Positions 1 to 5,931 of a stretch of DNA of 13,875 bases are shown here, piece by piece. The notes beneath the pieces were generated by a model. The model was not told the origin of the DNA. It saw nothing but the letters and a program-made list of their open reading frames with translations, and ran no database searches. Numbering within the stretch: position 1 is the first letter of the stretch; each line of letters begins with the position of its first letter. This stretch comes from Chloroflexota bacterium (GTDB taxonomy: Bacteria; Chloroflexota; Chloroflexia; Thermomicrobiales; UBA6265): assembly GCA_023415845.1 (NCBI GenBank), contig JAEZJB010000125.1, forward strand, positions 1 through 13,875. The letters are read 5' to 3'. The position numbers and the translations under genes are program-made.

Positions 1-630
1 CCCGAATTCGTGCGTGACCTGCCGCAGCAGTCAACCATCATCTGGAATGTGGACAACGACACCCGCACCGCCACGCTCCAGGAACCGATGCCAGGGCTCG
101 AGAACCTCGTCCTCCCCTTCGGAGTCATGCTGGGCTGCTTCGGCGTCGCCGCCCGAGGAGGCCAGGCCATCTCGACAGCGACCTCCGCCGAGCACGGCGG
201 CAACATGGACTACCGGTGGTTCACCGAAGGTGCCACCGTCTATTTCCCGGTCTTCGAGCCCGGTGCGCTCTTCATGCTCGGTGACGGTCATGCCACCCAG
301 GGCGACGGCGAGATTGCCGGCACCGGTATCGAAATCTCGATGGACGTGCAATTCACCGTCGACCTCATCAAGGGCAAATCGATCGGCTGGCCCCGCGGCG
401 AAAACGATGAGTACATCTTCACCGCCGGAAACGCCCGCCCCCTCGACCAGGCATTGCAGCACGCCACCACCGAGATGGTGCGATGGCTGGAGCAGGACTA
501 CGGACTCGACCATCGCGCCGCCAGCACCCTGCTGGGCCAGTGCGTCGAGTACGATGTCGGCAATGTCTACGACCCGGCCTACACGATGATCTGCAAGCTG
601 AAGAAGTCGGTCCTGGCCGGACTCGCGTAG
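1..630 (+). CDS. Acetamidase/formamidase family protein, C-terminal part (5' end outside window)
   Basis: This is the C-terminal ~209 residues of an acetamidase/formamidase (FmdA/AmdA family), enzymes that hydrolyse short amides such as formamide or acetamide to ammonia and the acid in the cytoplasm. The frame is open from base 1 (Pro-Glu-Phe before the GTG at 10), so the gene begins upstream and that GTG is not taken as the start. The family hallmark is visible around residues 95-120 of the visible part: an FEPGALFMLGDGHATQGDG stretch followed by a Gly-Thr-Gly-Ile-Glu segment. In the family this Asp/His/Gly-rich region belongs to the active-site half of the protein. It ends in a Lys-rich tail. 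DUF2200 follows after an 80-base gap in the same direction, with no clear terminator between them. Exact substrate cannot be told from the fragment. Confidence 0.88.
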   Translation, partial: PEFVRDLPQQSTIIWNVDNDTRTATLQEPMPGLENLVLPFGVMLGCFGVAARGGQAISTATSAEHGGNMDYRWFTEGATVYFPVFEPGALFMLGDGHATQGDGEIAGTGIEISMDVQFTVDLIKGKSIGWPRGENDEYIFTAGNARPLDQALQHATTEMVRWLEQDYGLDHRAASTLLGQCVEYDVGNVYDPAYTMICKLKKSVLAGLA

Positions 631-710
631 ACGACGATCAAGCATCCGCTCGGAAGGCAGTATCCGGCCCAGCGCCGTGACCAGCTCAGCGGAATGGAAA
701 GGGAGACCGC

Positions 711-1073
711 GTGGAAACGAAGAAGAAACATCGCATCTACTCGATGCCGTTTGCGCGTGTGTATCCCGAGTACATCGCCAAGGCCGAACGCAAGGGCCGC
801 ACCGGCGAGGAGGTCGATCAGGTCATCGCCTGGCTGACAGGTTACGATCGCGCCGGACTTGATGCCGTGCTCAGCGCCGAAACCGATATGGAAACCTTCT
901 TCGCCGAAGCCCCGGAGCTGAATCCGAACCGGAGCCTGATTACCGGCAAGGTTTGTGGTGTCCAGATCGAGACGATCGAAGAACCGACGATGCGCGAGAT
1001 TCGCTACCTCGACAAACTCGTCGACGAACTGGCCAGGGGCAAGGCGATGGAGAAGGTCCTCCGCACGCCCTGA
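711..1073 (+). CDS. DUF2200 family protein
   Basis: This 120-residue soluble protein matches the DUF2200 family as I know it. An N-terminal HRIYSMPFARVYPEYIAKAE-type segment is followed by a Lys-Gly-Arg-Thr-x-Glu-Glu-Val-Asp stretch and an Ile-x-Trp-Leu-Thr-Gly-Tyr-Asp motif (about residues 43-50). Then comes a C-terminal segment with Glu-Met/Thr-Phe-Phe and a Thr-Gly-Lys-Val-Cys-Gly-Val stretch. The function of the family is unknown; no signal peptide or membrane segment is seen. The start is GTG, chosen because a purine-rich GAAAGGGAGA lies just upstream (697-706) and the family similarity begins within a few residues. It sits 80 bases after the amidase gene on the same strand and may share its transcript. 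A hairpin follows the stop. Confidence 0.85.
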   Translation: METKKKHRIYSMPFARVYPEYIAKAERKGRTGEEVDQVIAWLTGYDRAGLDAVLSAETDMETFFAEAPELNPNRSLITGKVCGVQIETIEEPTMREIRYLDKLVDELARGKAMEKVLRTP

Positions 1074-1137
1074 CCCGGGTCGCCAGCCGCCGCCCGCCTG
1101 CACGCGCGGCCGACCTCCGGCCGACCCGAGAGCCGCA

Positions 1138-1172
1138 GCCCCCGACACCTCATACGGTGAAGTGTCGGGGGC
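1138..1172. terminator. Hairpin between convergent genes, probable bidirectional terminator
   Basis: A perfect 11-bp stem (GCCCCCGACAC, 1138-1148, with its complement 1162-1172) encloses a 13-base loop. It lies in the 139-base gap between the DUF2200 gene (plus) and the MDR dehydrogenase (minus), which end towards each other. No run of T follows on either strand, so it may work with Rho or as an RNA-end stabiliser. Confidence 0.6.
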
Positions 1173-1212
1173 GAGCGCGTGATACCCACCTGCCCCGTCA
1201 CCAGGTCCAGCT

Positions 1213-2211
1213 TCAGCGCCAGTCGATCACCACGCCCAGATAGTCATTAGGCGTGTCACGCAGCCCGGCATAGGCATCGGCCACCTCGTCCGGCCTGATT
1301 CGATGCGTAATCAGCGGCTGCACGTTGAGCCGGCCATCGGCAAGCCAGCGCAGGGCCGTTTCGGCATTCTCCTGGTGCGAACCACGCACCAGGGGTGTCG
1401 GCTGGCGCGGAATCTCCCACTCCGACCCCGAGCGCAGGCGCAGGAATCGGTAGAACAGCAGGCGGGTGATCTGGCTGCTGGGCACGCTGTTGGACTCGCC
1501 ACCCCACGGTGCCCCGATCATCACGATCTCGCCGCCCGGCTTCGTCATATCGACCACGCTCGCCAGGGCACGGGCTGATCCGGTCGCCTCGACGATCAGC
1601 GACATCCGCTGGCTGAACTCCGGCATCGCGCTGGCATCGTGGATCGAATCGAGCCCGGCCGCCATCGCAATCTCCCGCCGCCGCTCCGACAGGTCGAAGC
1701 CATGCACCCGGTAGCCTGACGCGCGAAATACCTGGGCCGCGAGGTTTCCAACCAGCCCAAGCCCCACCACTGCAATGTCGTCGCCCGGACGGGCCGGTGT
1801 GGTCACCAGCGTCGCCATCGAGACGGTGGCGAGGCGGGCGAACACGGCATCTTCATCGGAAAGTCCATCCGGAACCGGCGCACAGAGCATCGTCCGCCTG
1901 TCCACGCGGGCAACGGTGGCGTGATTACCCATCGTGTAGACACGCTGGCCGACCCCAACGCCAGTCGCCTTACCGGTGGCGAGCACCGTACCGATGTTGG
2001 CGTACCCCACCACGTCCATGGGGTAGGTCGGCGGCTCGTCGGTATCGAAGATCAGCTTGCCCTGCAGCCGCGCCAGTTCCGTGCCCGGGCTGATCACCGT
2101 GCAGTGGGTGCGCACGATGAGTTCATGCTCGCCGAGATTACTTTCGTCGAGATCAAAATCCTCGAGTGCGACCTCGTTGGCCGCTGAGAATGTCACACGT
2201 ACGCCCTGCAT
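1213..2211 (-). CDS. Zinc-independent MDR-family (alcohol dehydrogenase-like) oxidoreductase
   Basis: This is a 332-residue cytoplasmic NAD(P)-dependent oxidoreductase of the medium-chain dehydrogenase/reductase superfamily. A GroES-like N-terminal domain (about 1-130) precedes a Rossmann domain with the Gly-Leu-Gly-Leu-Val-Gly nucleotide motif at 150-155 and an acidic Asp173 after beta-2, which suggests NAD preference. The catalytic zinc site is not recognisable. In place of the usual Gly-x-Cys-Gly-Thr-Asp there is Ile-Ser-Pro-Gly-Thr-Glu (40-45), and in place of Gly-His-Glu there is Gly-Tyr-Ala (69-71). No four-cysteine structural zinc lobe is present. Such ISPGTE-type members are often loosely called threonine-dehydrogenase-like or bi-domain oxidoreductases. 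The substrate is unknown. The ATG at 2211 is chosen because AGCAGGA lies about 3-9 bases before it and domain similarity begins at once. The frame stays open to 2535, but that part overlaps the divergent gene and has no family resemblance. Confidence 0.82.
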   Translation of the reverse strand: MQGVRVTFSAANEVALEDFDLDESNLGEHELIVRTHCTVISPGTELARLQGKLIFDTDEPPTYPMDVVGYANIGTVLATGKATGVGVGQRVYTMGNHATVARVDRRTMLCAPVPDGLSDEDAVFARLATVSMATLVTTPARPGDDIAVVGLGLVGNLAAQVFRASGYRVHGFDLSERRREIAMAAGLDSIHDASAMPEFSQRMSLIVEATGSARALASVVDMTKPGGEIVMIGAPWGGESNSVPSSQITRLLFYRFLRLRSGSEWEIPRQPTPLVRGSHQENAETALRWLADGRLNVQPLITHRIRPDEVADAYAGLRDTPNDYLGVVIDWR

Positions 2212-2262
2212 CGTTCCTGCTCCCTGGGTGCTGGTGTCGGGTTGTGACGGCATTCTCACCGA

Positions 2263-2289
2263 CCCATTGCCCGTTGTCGCGGGAATGGG
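2263..2289. promoter_or_regulatory. Inverted repeat in the divergent intergenic region, possible operator
   Basis: CCCATT (2263-2268) and CCCG (2270-2273) pair with CGGG (2280-2283) and AATGGG (2284-2289) around a 6-base centre, with one unpaired G at 2269. The dyad overlaps the candidate promoter of the amine oxidase and lies 52 bases from the start of the divergent MDR gene, a suitable place for a shared regulator. No known regulator is recognised. Confidence 0.35.
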
Positions 2290-2294
2290 ACAAT
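2267..2294 (+). promoter_or_regulatory. Candidate sigma-70-type promoter of the amine oxidase gene
   Basis: TTGCCC (2267-2272) and GACAAT (2289-2294) are separated by 16 bases. Each hexamer matches the -35 or -10 consensus at 4 of 6 positions. Transcription would begin near 2301, giving a leader of about 40 bases before the GTG at 2341. This is a weak match in GC-rich DNA and is offered as a candidate only. Confidence 0.3.
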
Positions 2295-2340
2295 CGCCCG
2301 GTGAATGGAGCCGCCCGCACAAGCCTGGGAGAGATCTACG

Positions 2341-3603
2341 GTGACCGGTGAAATCGATTGTCTGGTCGTGGGTGCAGGGGCATCCGGACTCGCTGCCGCA
2401 CGTCAGCTCGTGGATGCCGGTTACCGCGTTGCCGTGCTGGAGGCGCGGGATCGGCTCGGTGGTCGGCTCTTCACCGATCGCAGCCTTGGTCCCCTGCCCG
2501 TCGACCTGGGTGGTGAATTGGTCCACGGCGGGCACGTAGTCACCTGGGAATTGATCGAGCAGGCGGGACTAGCCACCTCACCGGCCCAACGCATTCTCGT
2601 CAGGCAAGGCGACGACTGGCGGCCGTTCGATCCCGACGACACCGGGGGCATCGATCCGGCCCGGCTGCCAGCTCCGGCCGATGGTGAATCGCGGGCCGAC
2701 TGGCTGGCCCGCGGCGGGGTACGTCCTGCCGACTGGCCCGACCTGCTGCGCTTCCTCAACATCGACGGCGAGCCGTTCGACCGCATTCCCGCGCTTGGTG
2801 GCATCAGCCAGTGGGCCGAGGGCGTGACCGATCCCTATGGCAGCTCGGACTTCGTGATTCATGGTGGTTACGACGAGGTCCTGGCCGTGCTCGCCGAAGG
2901 ACTCGAAATTCGGCTGCAAACCGTTGTCACCGCAATCCGCTGGAGCGAGGCCGGCGTCACCGTGACGACGGTGGATGCGGCAGGCATCGAGACCGACTGG
3001 CATGCCGCCACGGCCGTGGTGACCCTGCCGCTCGGGGTATTGAAGGCCGGAACCGTCACCTTCGATCCACCACTGCCGCCAGCCCGGCAGCAGGCAATCA
3101 CCGATCTCGAAACGACATCTGTGGTGAAGGTGCTGTTCGGATTCGATCGCGATGTCTTCCCGGCCGAAGCCGACATACTGTTCGATTTCGACAACCCGAT
3201 TCCAAGCTGGTGGACCTGGCGAGGGACGGAGCTCGGCACTGCTGCCTGCCTGGTCACCGCCTGGGCAGCGGGTGATGTGTCGCGCAGGTTGCGCCGGGAT
3301 CATGGTTCCAACAATGCCATTACCGACGCAGCGCTGACCGCCCTTCAACAACTACTGGACGACCCGGCGCTGACTCCTTCGTTCATTGCCTGGCACGACT
3401 GGGAGGCCGACCCATTTGCCCGTGGAGCCTATTCCTCGGTGCCGCCCGGAGCAACCGCTGCCTATGCCGCACTGGGGGCAAACGATACCGGTCGACTGGT
3501 CTGGGCGGGCGAAGCAACGATTCCGGGCCAGTCCAAAACGGTCCACGGCGCGATCTCGTCCGGGCGACGTGCCGCCCAGGTCGTGCTCGACCAGTTGGGC
3601 TGA
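2341..3603 (+). CDS. FAD-dependent amine oxidase (flavin monoamine/polyamine oxidase family)
   Basis: This 420-residue flavoprotein of the amine oxidase family would oxidise an amine to an imine, then aldehyde, releasing hydrogen peroxide. The N-terminal dinucleotide fold shows Gly-Ala-Gly-Ala-Ser-Gly at 11-16, the ribose-binding acidic residue Glu34 and Arg-Leu-Gly-Gly-Arg just after it. Lys263 in a Thr-Ser-Val-Val-Lys-Val stretch is the probable counterpart of the flavin-N5 lysine of LSD1 and maize polyamine oxidase. The C-terminal flavin motif Trp-Ala-Gly-Glu-Ala-Thr (388-393) and Thr-Val-His-Gly-Ala (400-404) is typical of monoamine/polyamine oxidases. No signal peptide is seen, so it should be cytoplasmic. 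The GTG at 2341 is preferred over the in-frame ATG at 2305 because GGGAGAG lies 7 bases upstream and the FAD fold begins immediately. Substrate is not determinable. It is divergent from the MDR gene. Confidence 0.9.
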   Translation: MTGEIDCLVVGAGASGLAAARQLVDAGYRVAVLEARDRLGGRLFTDRSLGPLPVDLGGELVHGGHVVTWELIEQAGLATSPAQRILVRQGDDWRPFDPDDTGGIDPARLPAPADGESRADWLARGGVRPADWPDLLRFLNIDGEPFDRIPALGGISQWAEGVTDPYGSSDFVIHGGYDEVLAVLAEGLEIRLQTVVTAIRWSEAGVTVTTVDAAGIETDWHAATAVVTLPLGVLKAGTVTFDPPLPPARQQAITDLETTSVVKVLFGFDRDVFPAEADILFDFDNPIPSWWTWRGTELGTAACLVTAWAAGDVSRRLRRDHGSNNAITDAALTALQQLLDDPALTPSFIAWHDWEADPFARGAYSSVPPGATAAYAALGANDTGRLVWAGEATIPGQSKTVHGAISSGRRAAQVVLDQLG

Positions 3604-3607
3604 ATCA

Positions 3608-3659
3608 TCTGCCGAACACCGACGTCGTCGGCAGACGATCGCCGATGTCGCTCGGCGAT
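3608..3659 (+). terminator. Tandem hairpins after the amine oxidase gene
   Basis: Two hairpins lie 4 bases after the stop codon. TCTGCCGA (3608-3615) pairs with TCGGCAGA (3628-3635), an 8-bp stem with a 12-base loop. ATCGCCGA (3638-3645) pairs perfectly with TCGGCGAT (3652-3659), an 8-bp stem with a 6-base loop. No T run follows, so termination would be Rho-assisted or the structures may protect the mRNA end. Confidence 0.5.
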
Positions 3660-3794
3660 GTGTACGAACGGGAAATCTCGTCTGGCGTGGCGAGAATTGG
3701 CCCACTCGATGCGTACGATAGATACGGGAACTTTCGTCGCCCGGCAGATCCATACCCTTGGGCGCACGCACGACCCTTGCCAGTCAGAAGCCAG

Positions 3795-3828
3795 TCCGCA
3801 AAAACTCGCAATCGTTCCGCAGAAACTC
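3795..3828. repeat. Direct repeat TCCGCARAAACTC, two copies 21 bases apart
   Basis: TCCGCAAAAACTC (3795-3807) and TCCGCAGAAACTC (3816-3828) differ at one position of 13 and are spaced exactly 21 bases start to start, two helical turns. Such spacing would put two protein sites on one face of the DNA. It lies about 380-410 bases upstream of the multicopper oxidase start, so a regulatory role for that gene is uncertain. Confidence 0.5.
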
Positions 3829-3863
3829 CGACCCCAAAATCCCCGCCAAATCAACGATCTGGA

Positions 3864-3887
3864 GAGTTCGTGAGTTTTTGAGTTTGT
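3864..3887. repeat. Three tandem octamers GAGTTYKT
   Basis: GAGTTCGT, GAGTTTTT and GAGTTTGT follow one another without gaps (3864-3871, 3872-3879, 3880-3887). This is a short imperfect tandem repeat of 8 bases in otherwise GC-rich DNA, a possible site of replication slippage. The complementary AAACTC core also occurs in the 21-base-spaced repeat upstream. Confidence 0.55.
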
Positions 3888-4002
3888 GAAGTGCAACCTC
3901 CCGGCATGTGGCGCGGACGCCGCACTTCCTCACCCAGTCGTTCCGAACCCACATCACTGATGCTGGCACGTCGTGCTGTCCCGGCCCCACCGGAATCCAC
4001 CG

Positions 4003-4033
4003 TGGGACGAATGGGCACGAAATTGGGACGAAA
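4003..4033. repeat. Repeated TGGGACGAA units upstream of the multicopper oxidase
   Basis: TGGGACGAA (4003-4011), TGGGCACGAAA (4012-4022) and TGGGACGAAAA (4024-4034) follow closely; the two exact cores are again 21 bases apart. They lie about 170-200 bases before the multicopper oxidase ATG, where activator sites could sit. No known binding protein is recognised, and it may equally be the remnant of a coding sequence. Confidence 0.45.
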
Positions 4034-4204
4034 ACTCCTTGTCTGCGACCACCGCTATCCGGCAATCTGTACACAGGGTTCTCAGGCGCACGTGTCGGAG
4101 CCATCATCGGTGGCCGACTCCATCTCCCATTTTTCCGCTTCACCAGCGACAACAACGGGCGTCGATCTCTGCCTTCGGGCCGGGTAGATGCCCGGGAGGA
4201 TTGC

Positions 4205-5854
4205 ATGTCCACCATCGATCGGTCACCCACCATCTCTCGCCGCACCGCGGTTGGCACCCTGGCCACATCGGCTGCGGCGCTTGGACTGGCACCGTCACTG
4301 GCCGGCGCCCAGGATCACACGCATCACGAGGCGACGCCCGAAGCGTCGCCTGTCGCCGCCCCTGCCACACCGCAGGACGGCACGCCGATGCCGGTAACCA
4401 CGCAGGAACTCGTCCAGCCGGAACTGATTTCCAGCGTCGACGGCGCCCTGAATGTGGAACTCACCTGCGCCATCACCGAAGTGGATCTCGGTGTCGGGCA
4501 TCCGGTCATGGCCTGGACCTACAACGGCACCGTACCCGGCCCGACGCTGGAGGTCCGCCCCGGCGACTGGCTCAACGTGCACCTGGTCAACAACCTTCCG
4601 GAAATTCCCGAAGGGCAGGATCCGCACATCATCGACCGGCCCCACGCCTGGACCACGACCAACCTCCACACCCATGGCCTCCATGTCTCGCCGAGTGGCA
4701 ATGCCGACAATGTCTTCCTCGAGTTGGCGCCTGGCGACGATATGCAACTCGAAATCCCGCTCCCGCTCAACGAAACGGGTGGATTCAACTGGTATCACCC
4801 CCACAAACATGGCGGGGTCTGCCAACAGGTCCGGGCAGGGATGGCCGGTGGACTGATCGTTCGCGGTGAGATCGATGAGGTTCCGGAAATCGCCGCCGCC
4901 CGCGAACAGGTGATGGTGCTCCAGGCGATCGAGCTGGGCGATGATTTCACCGTGCCCGATCCGATCCCGGTTCCCGACCCCAGCCAGGCGTTCTACCCGC
5001 GCACCCAGATCTTCTACACCGTCAACGGCCAGTACCTGCCCAAGGTCACCATGTACCCCGGTGAAGTGCAGCGCTGGCGCCTCCTGAACGCGGCCGAAGG
5101 AAAGTTCCTCTCCCTGCACATCCAGGAGCATCCGTTCAACGTCGTGGCCTGGGACGGCCTGACGATGCACGAACCTGAGGCGCAAACCGACATCATGATG
5201 TCGTCGGGCAACCGGGTCGAAGCGCTGGTCAAGGCCGGAGCTCCCGGCATCTACGAGGTCGTGCTCACACCCGGTTCCAGCCAGCATCCCGACATGCCGG
5301 GCATGGACCACTCCGACATCGTCGACCAGGCAGATCGCAGCGCCGAACTCAAGATTCGCCCGATCTTCTACCTTGAGGTGGTCGGCGAAGGTGAGGAAAT
5401 GTTCCTCCCGGAAACGCTTCCCGCCTACGACCCGCCGATTCACGACATCGTCAAGACCCGCCTCGTGCGCTACACAGTCGAGCGCGGCCCCGATGGCGTC
5501 GAGTTCCTGAGCTTCGGCATCGATGGCAAGCCATACCGGCCCGAGAACACCCCCTACCAGATGAAACTCGGCACGGCGGAGGAGTGGATCGTGATGAACG
5601 ACACCGATCCCAAGTACGCCGAGCACGCCCACGCGCTCCACATTCACGTCAACCCGTTCAAGGTCACCAAGGTCAACGGCGTCATCCTGGAGAAGCCCTA
5701 CTGGCGCGACACCATGGCCCTCTCCGGCCGCGACGGCGACTGGTTTGAGATGCAGATGAACATCGACGACTTCACCGGCCTCACCGTGCAGCACTGCCAC
5801 GTGCTCTCCCACGAAGACCTGGGCATGATGGAGGCCATCGAAATCGTCGAATAG
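4205..5854 (+). CDS. Tat-exported multicopper oxidase (laccase-like, three-domain)
   Basis: This 549-residue exported copper enzyme would oxidise phenolic, metal or other electron donors and reduce oxygen to water. A Tat leader with Ser-Arg-Arg-Thr-Ala-Val-Gly (11-17), an Ala-rich hydrophobic stretch and a probable cut near Ala35 is followed by a low-complexity linker (43-58, ATPEASPVAA inside). All four copper motifs are present: His155-x-His157; His198-x-His200; His476-x-x-His479-x-His481; and His530-Cys531-His532 with His536 and Met541. So the type 1 centre has a methionine axial ligand and the trinuclear cluster should be complete. The ATG at 4205 is chosen for GGGAGGA 4 bases upstream and for the leader that begins there; the longer open frame has no leader. 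A BBE oxidoreductase follows after 77 bases. A copper efflux oxidase or bilirubin-oxidase-like role is possible; substrate is unknown. Confidence 0.93.
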   Translation: MSTIDRSPTISRRTAVGTLATSAAALGLAPSLAGAQDHTHHEATPEASPVAAPATPQDGTPMPVTTQELVQPELISSVDGALNVELTCAITEVDLGVGHPVMAWTYNGTVPGPTLEVRPGDWLNVHLVNNLPEIPEGQDPHIIDRPHAWTTTNLHTHGLHVSPSGNADNVFLELAPGDDMQLEIPLPLNETGGFNWYHPHKHGGVCQQVRAGMAGGLIVRGEIDEVPEIAAAREQVMVLQAIELGDDFTVPDPIPVPDPSQAFYPRTQIFYTVNGQYLPKVTMYPGEVQRWRLLNAAEGKFLSLHIQEHPFNVVAWDGLTMHEPEAQTDIMMSSGNRVEALVKAGAPGIYEVVLTPGSSQHPDMPGMDHSDIVDQADRSAELKIRPIFYLEVVGEGEEMFLPETLPAYDPPIHDIVKTRLVRYTVERGPDGVEFLSFGIDGKPYRPENTPYQMKLGTAEEWIVMNDTDPKYAEHAHALHIHVNPFKVTKVNGVILEKPYWRDTMALSGRDGDWFEMQMNIDDFTGLTVQHCHVLSHEDLGMMEAIEIVE

Positions 5855-5931
5855 GTGAGTCCCGGCTACACGTCATCAGGGTTCGAACTGGGCGGCAGGC
5901 GCCACCCACTCGTCGCACGGAGGCATCTGTC

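Larger units (their letters stand above)
3604..4204. other. Gene-poor 601-base region between amine oxidase and multicopper oxidase
   Basis: No protein in either direction here resembles anything I recognise. The frame of the multicopper oxidase is open back to 3908, but the translation upstream of 4205 is Pro/Arg/Thr-rich without family features. The region holds two hairpins right after the amine oxidase stop (3608-3659), a 21-base-spaced direct repeat (3795-3828), three tandem octamers (3864-3887) and another 21-base-spaced repeat (4003-4033). Its middle (about 3795-3890) contains A- and T-rich tracts unusual for the window. It may include the promoter of the multicopper oxidase, but I find no convincing -35/-10 pair. 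A decayed gene or an old insertion scar would also fit. Confidence 0.6.

Noticed and set aside
2212..2535. A longer N-terminus for the MDR dehydrogenase
   Set aside because: It would overlap the amine oxidase start by about 195 bases, has no family similarity, and the ATG at 2211 has its own ribosome binding site.
3716..3729. CGATAGATACGGGA occurs here and again at 9056-9069
   Set aside because: A shared 14-mer is expected about once by chance in a window of this size when both strands are considered, and the two copies are in opposite orientation relative to their nearest downstream genes.
3908..4204. An upstream extension of the multicopper oxidase frame (99 more codons), with a Gly-His-Glu-Ile-Gly-Thr-Lys stretch faintly like the tail of some integrases
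   Set aside because: The Tat leader and a good Shine-Dalgarno place the true start at 4205. The integrase resemblance is too short and compositional to support a recombinase remnant.
4295..5812. A 505-codon open frame on the minus strand opposite the multicopper oxidase
   Set aside because: It is a GC-rich shadow of a gene whose copper motifs are intact; its translation is Asp/Val/His-rich and resembles no family.
5875..5900. GGGTTCGAACTGGG resembles a tRNA T-arm
   Set aside because: The loop lacks the conserved cytosine after the seven-base loop and no acceptor, D or anticodon stems can be built around it; it is simply the gap before the BBE gene.
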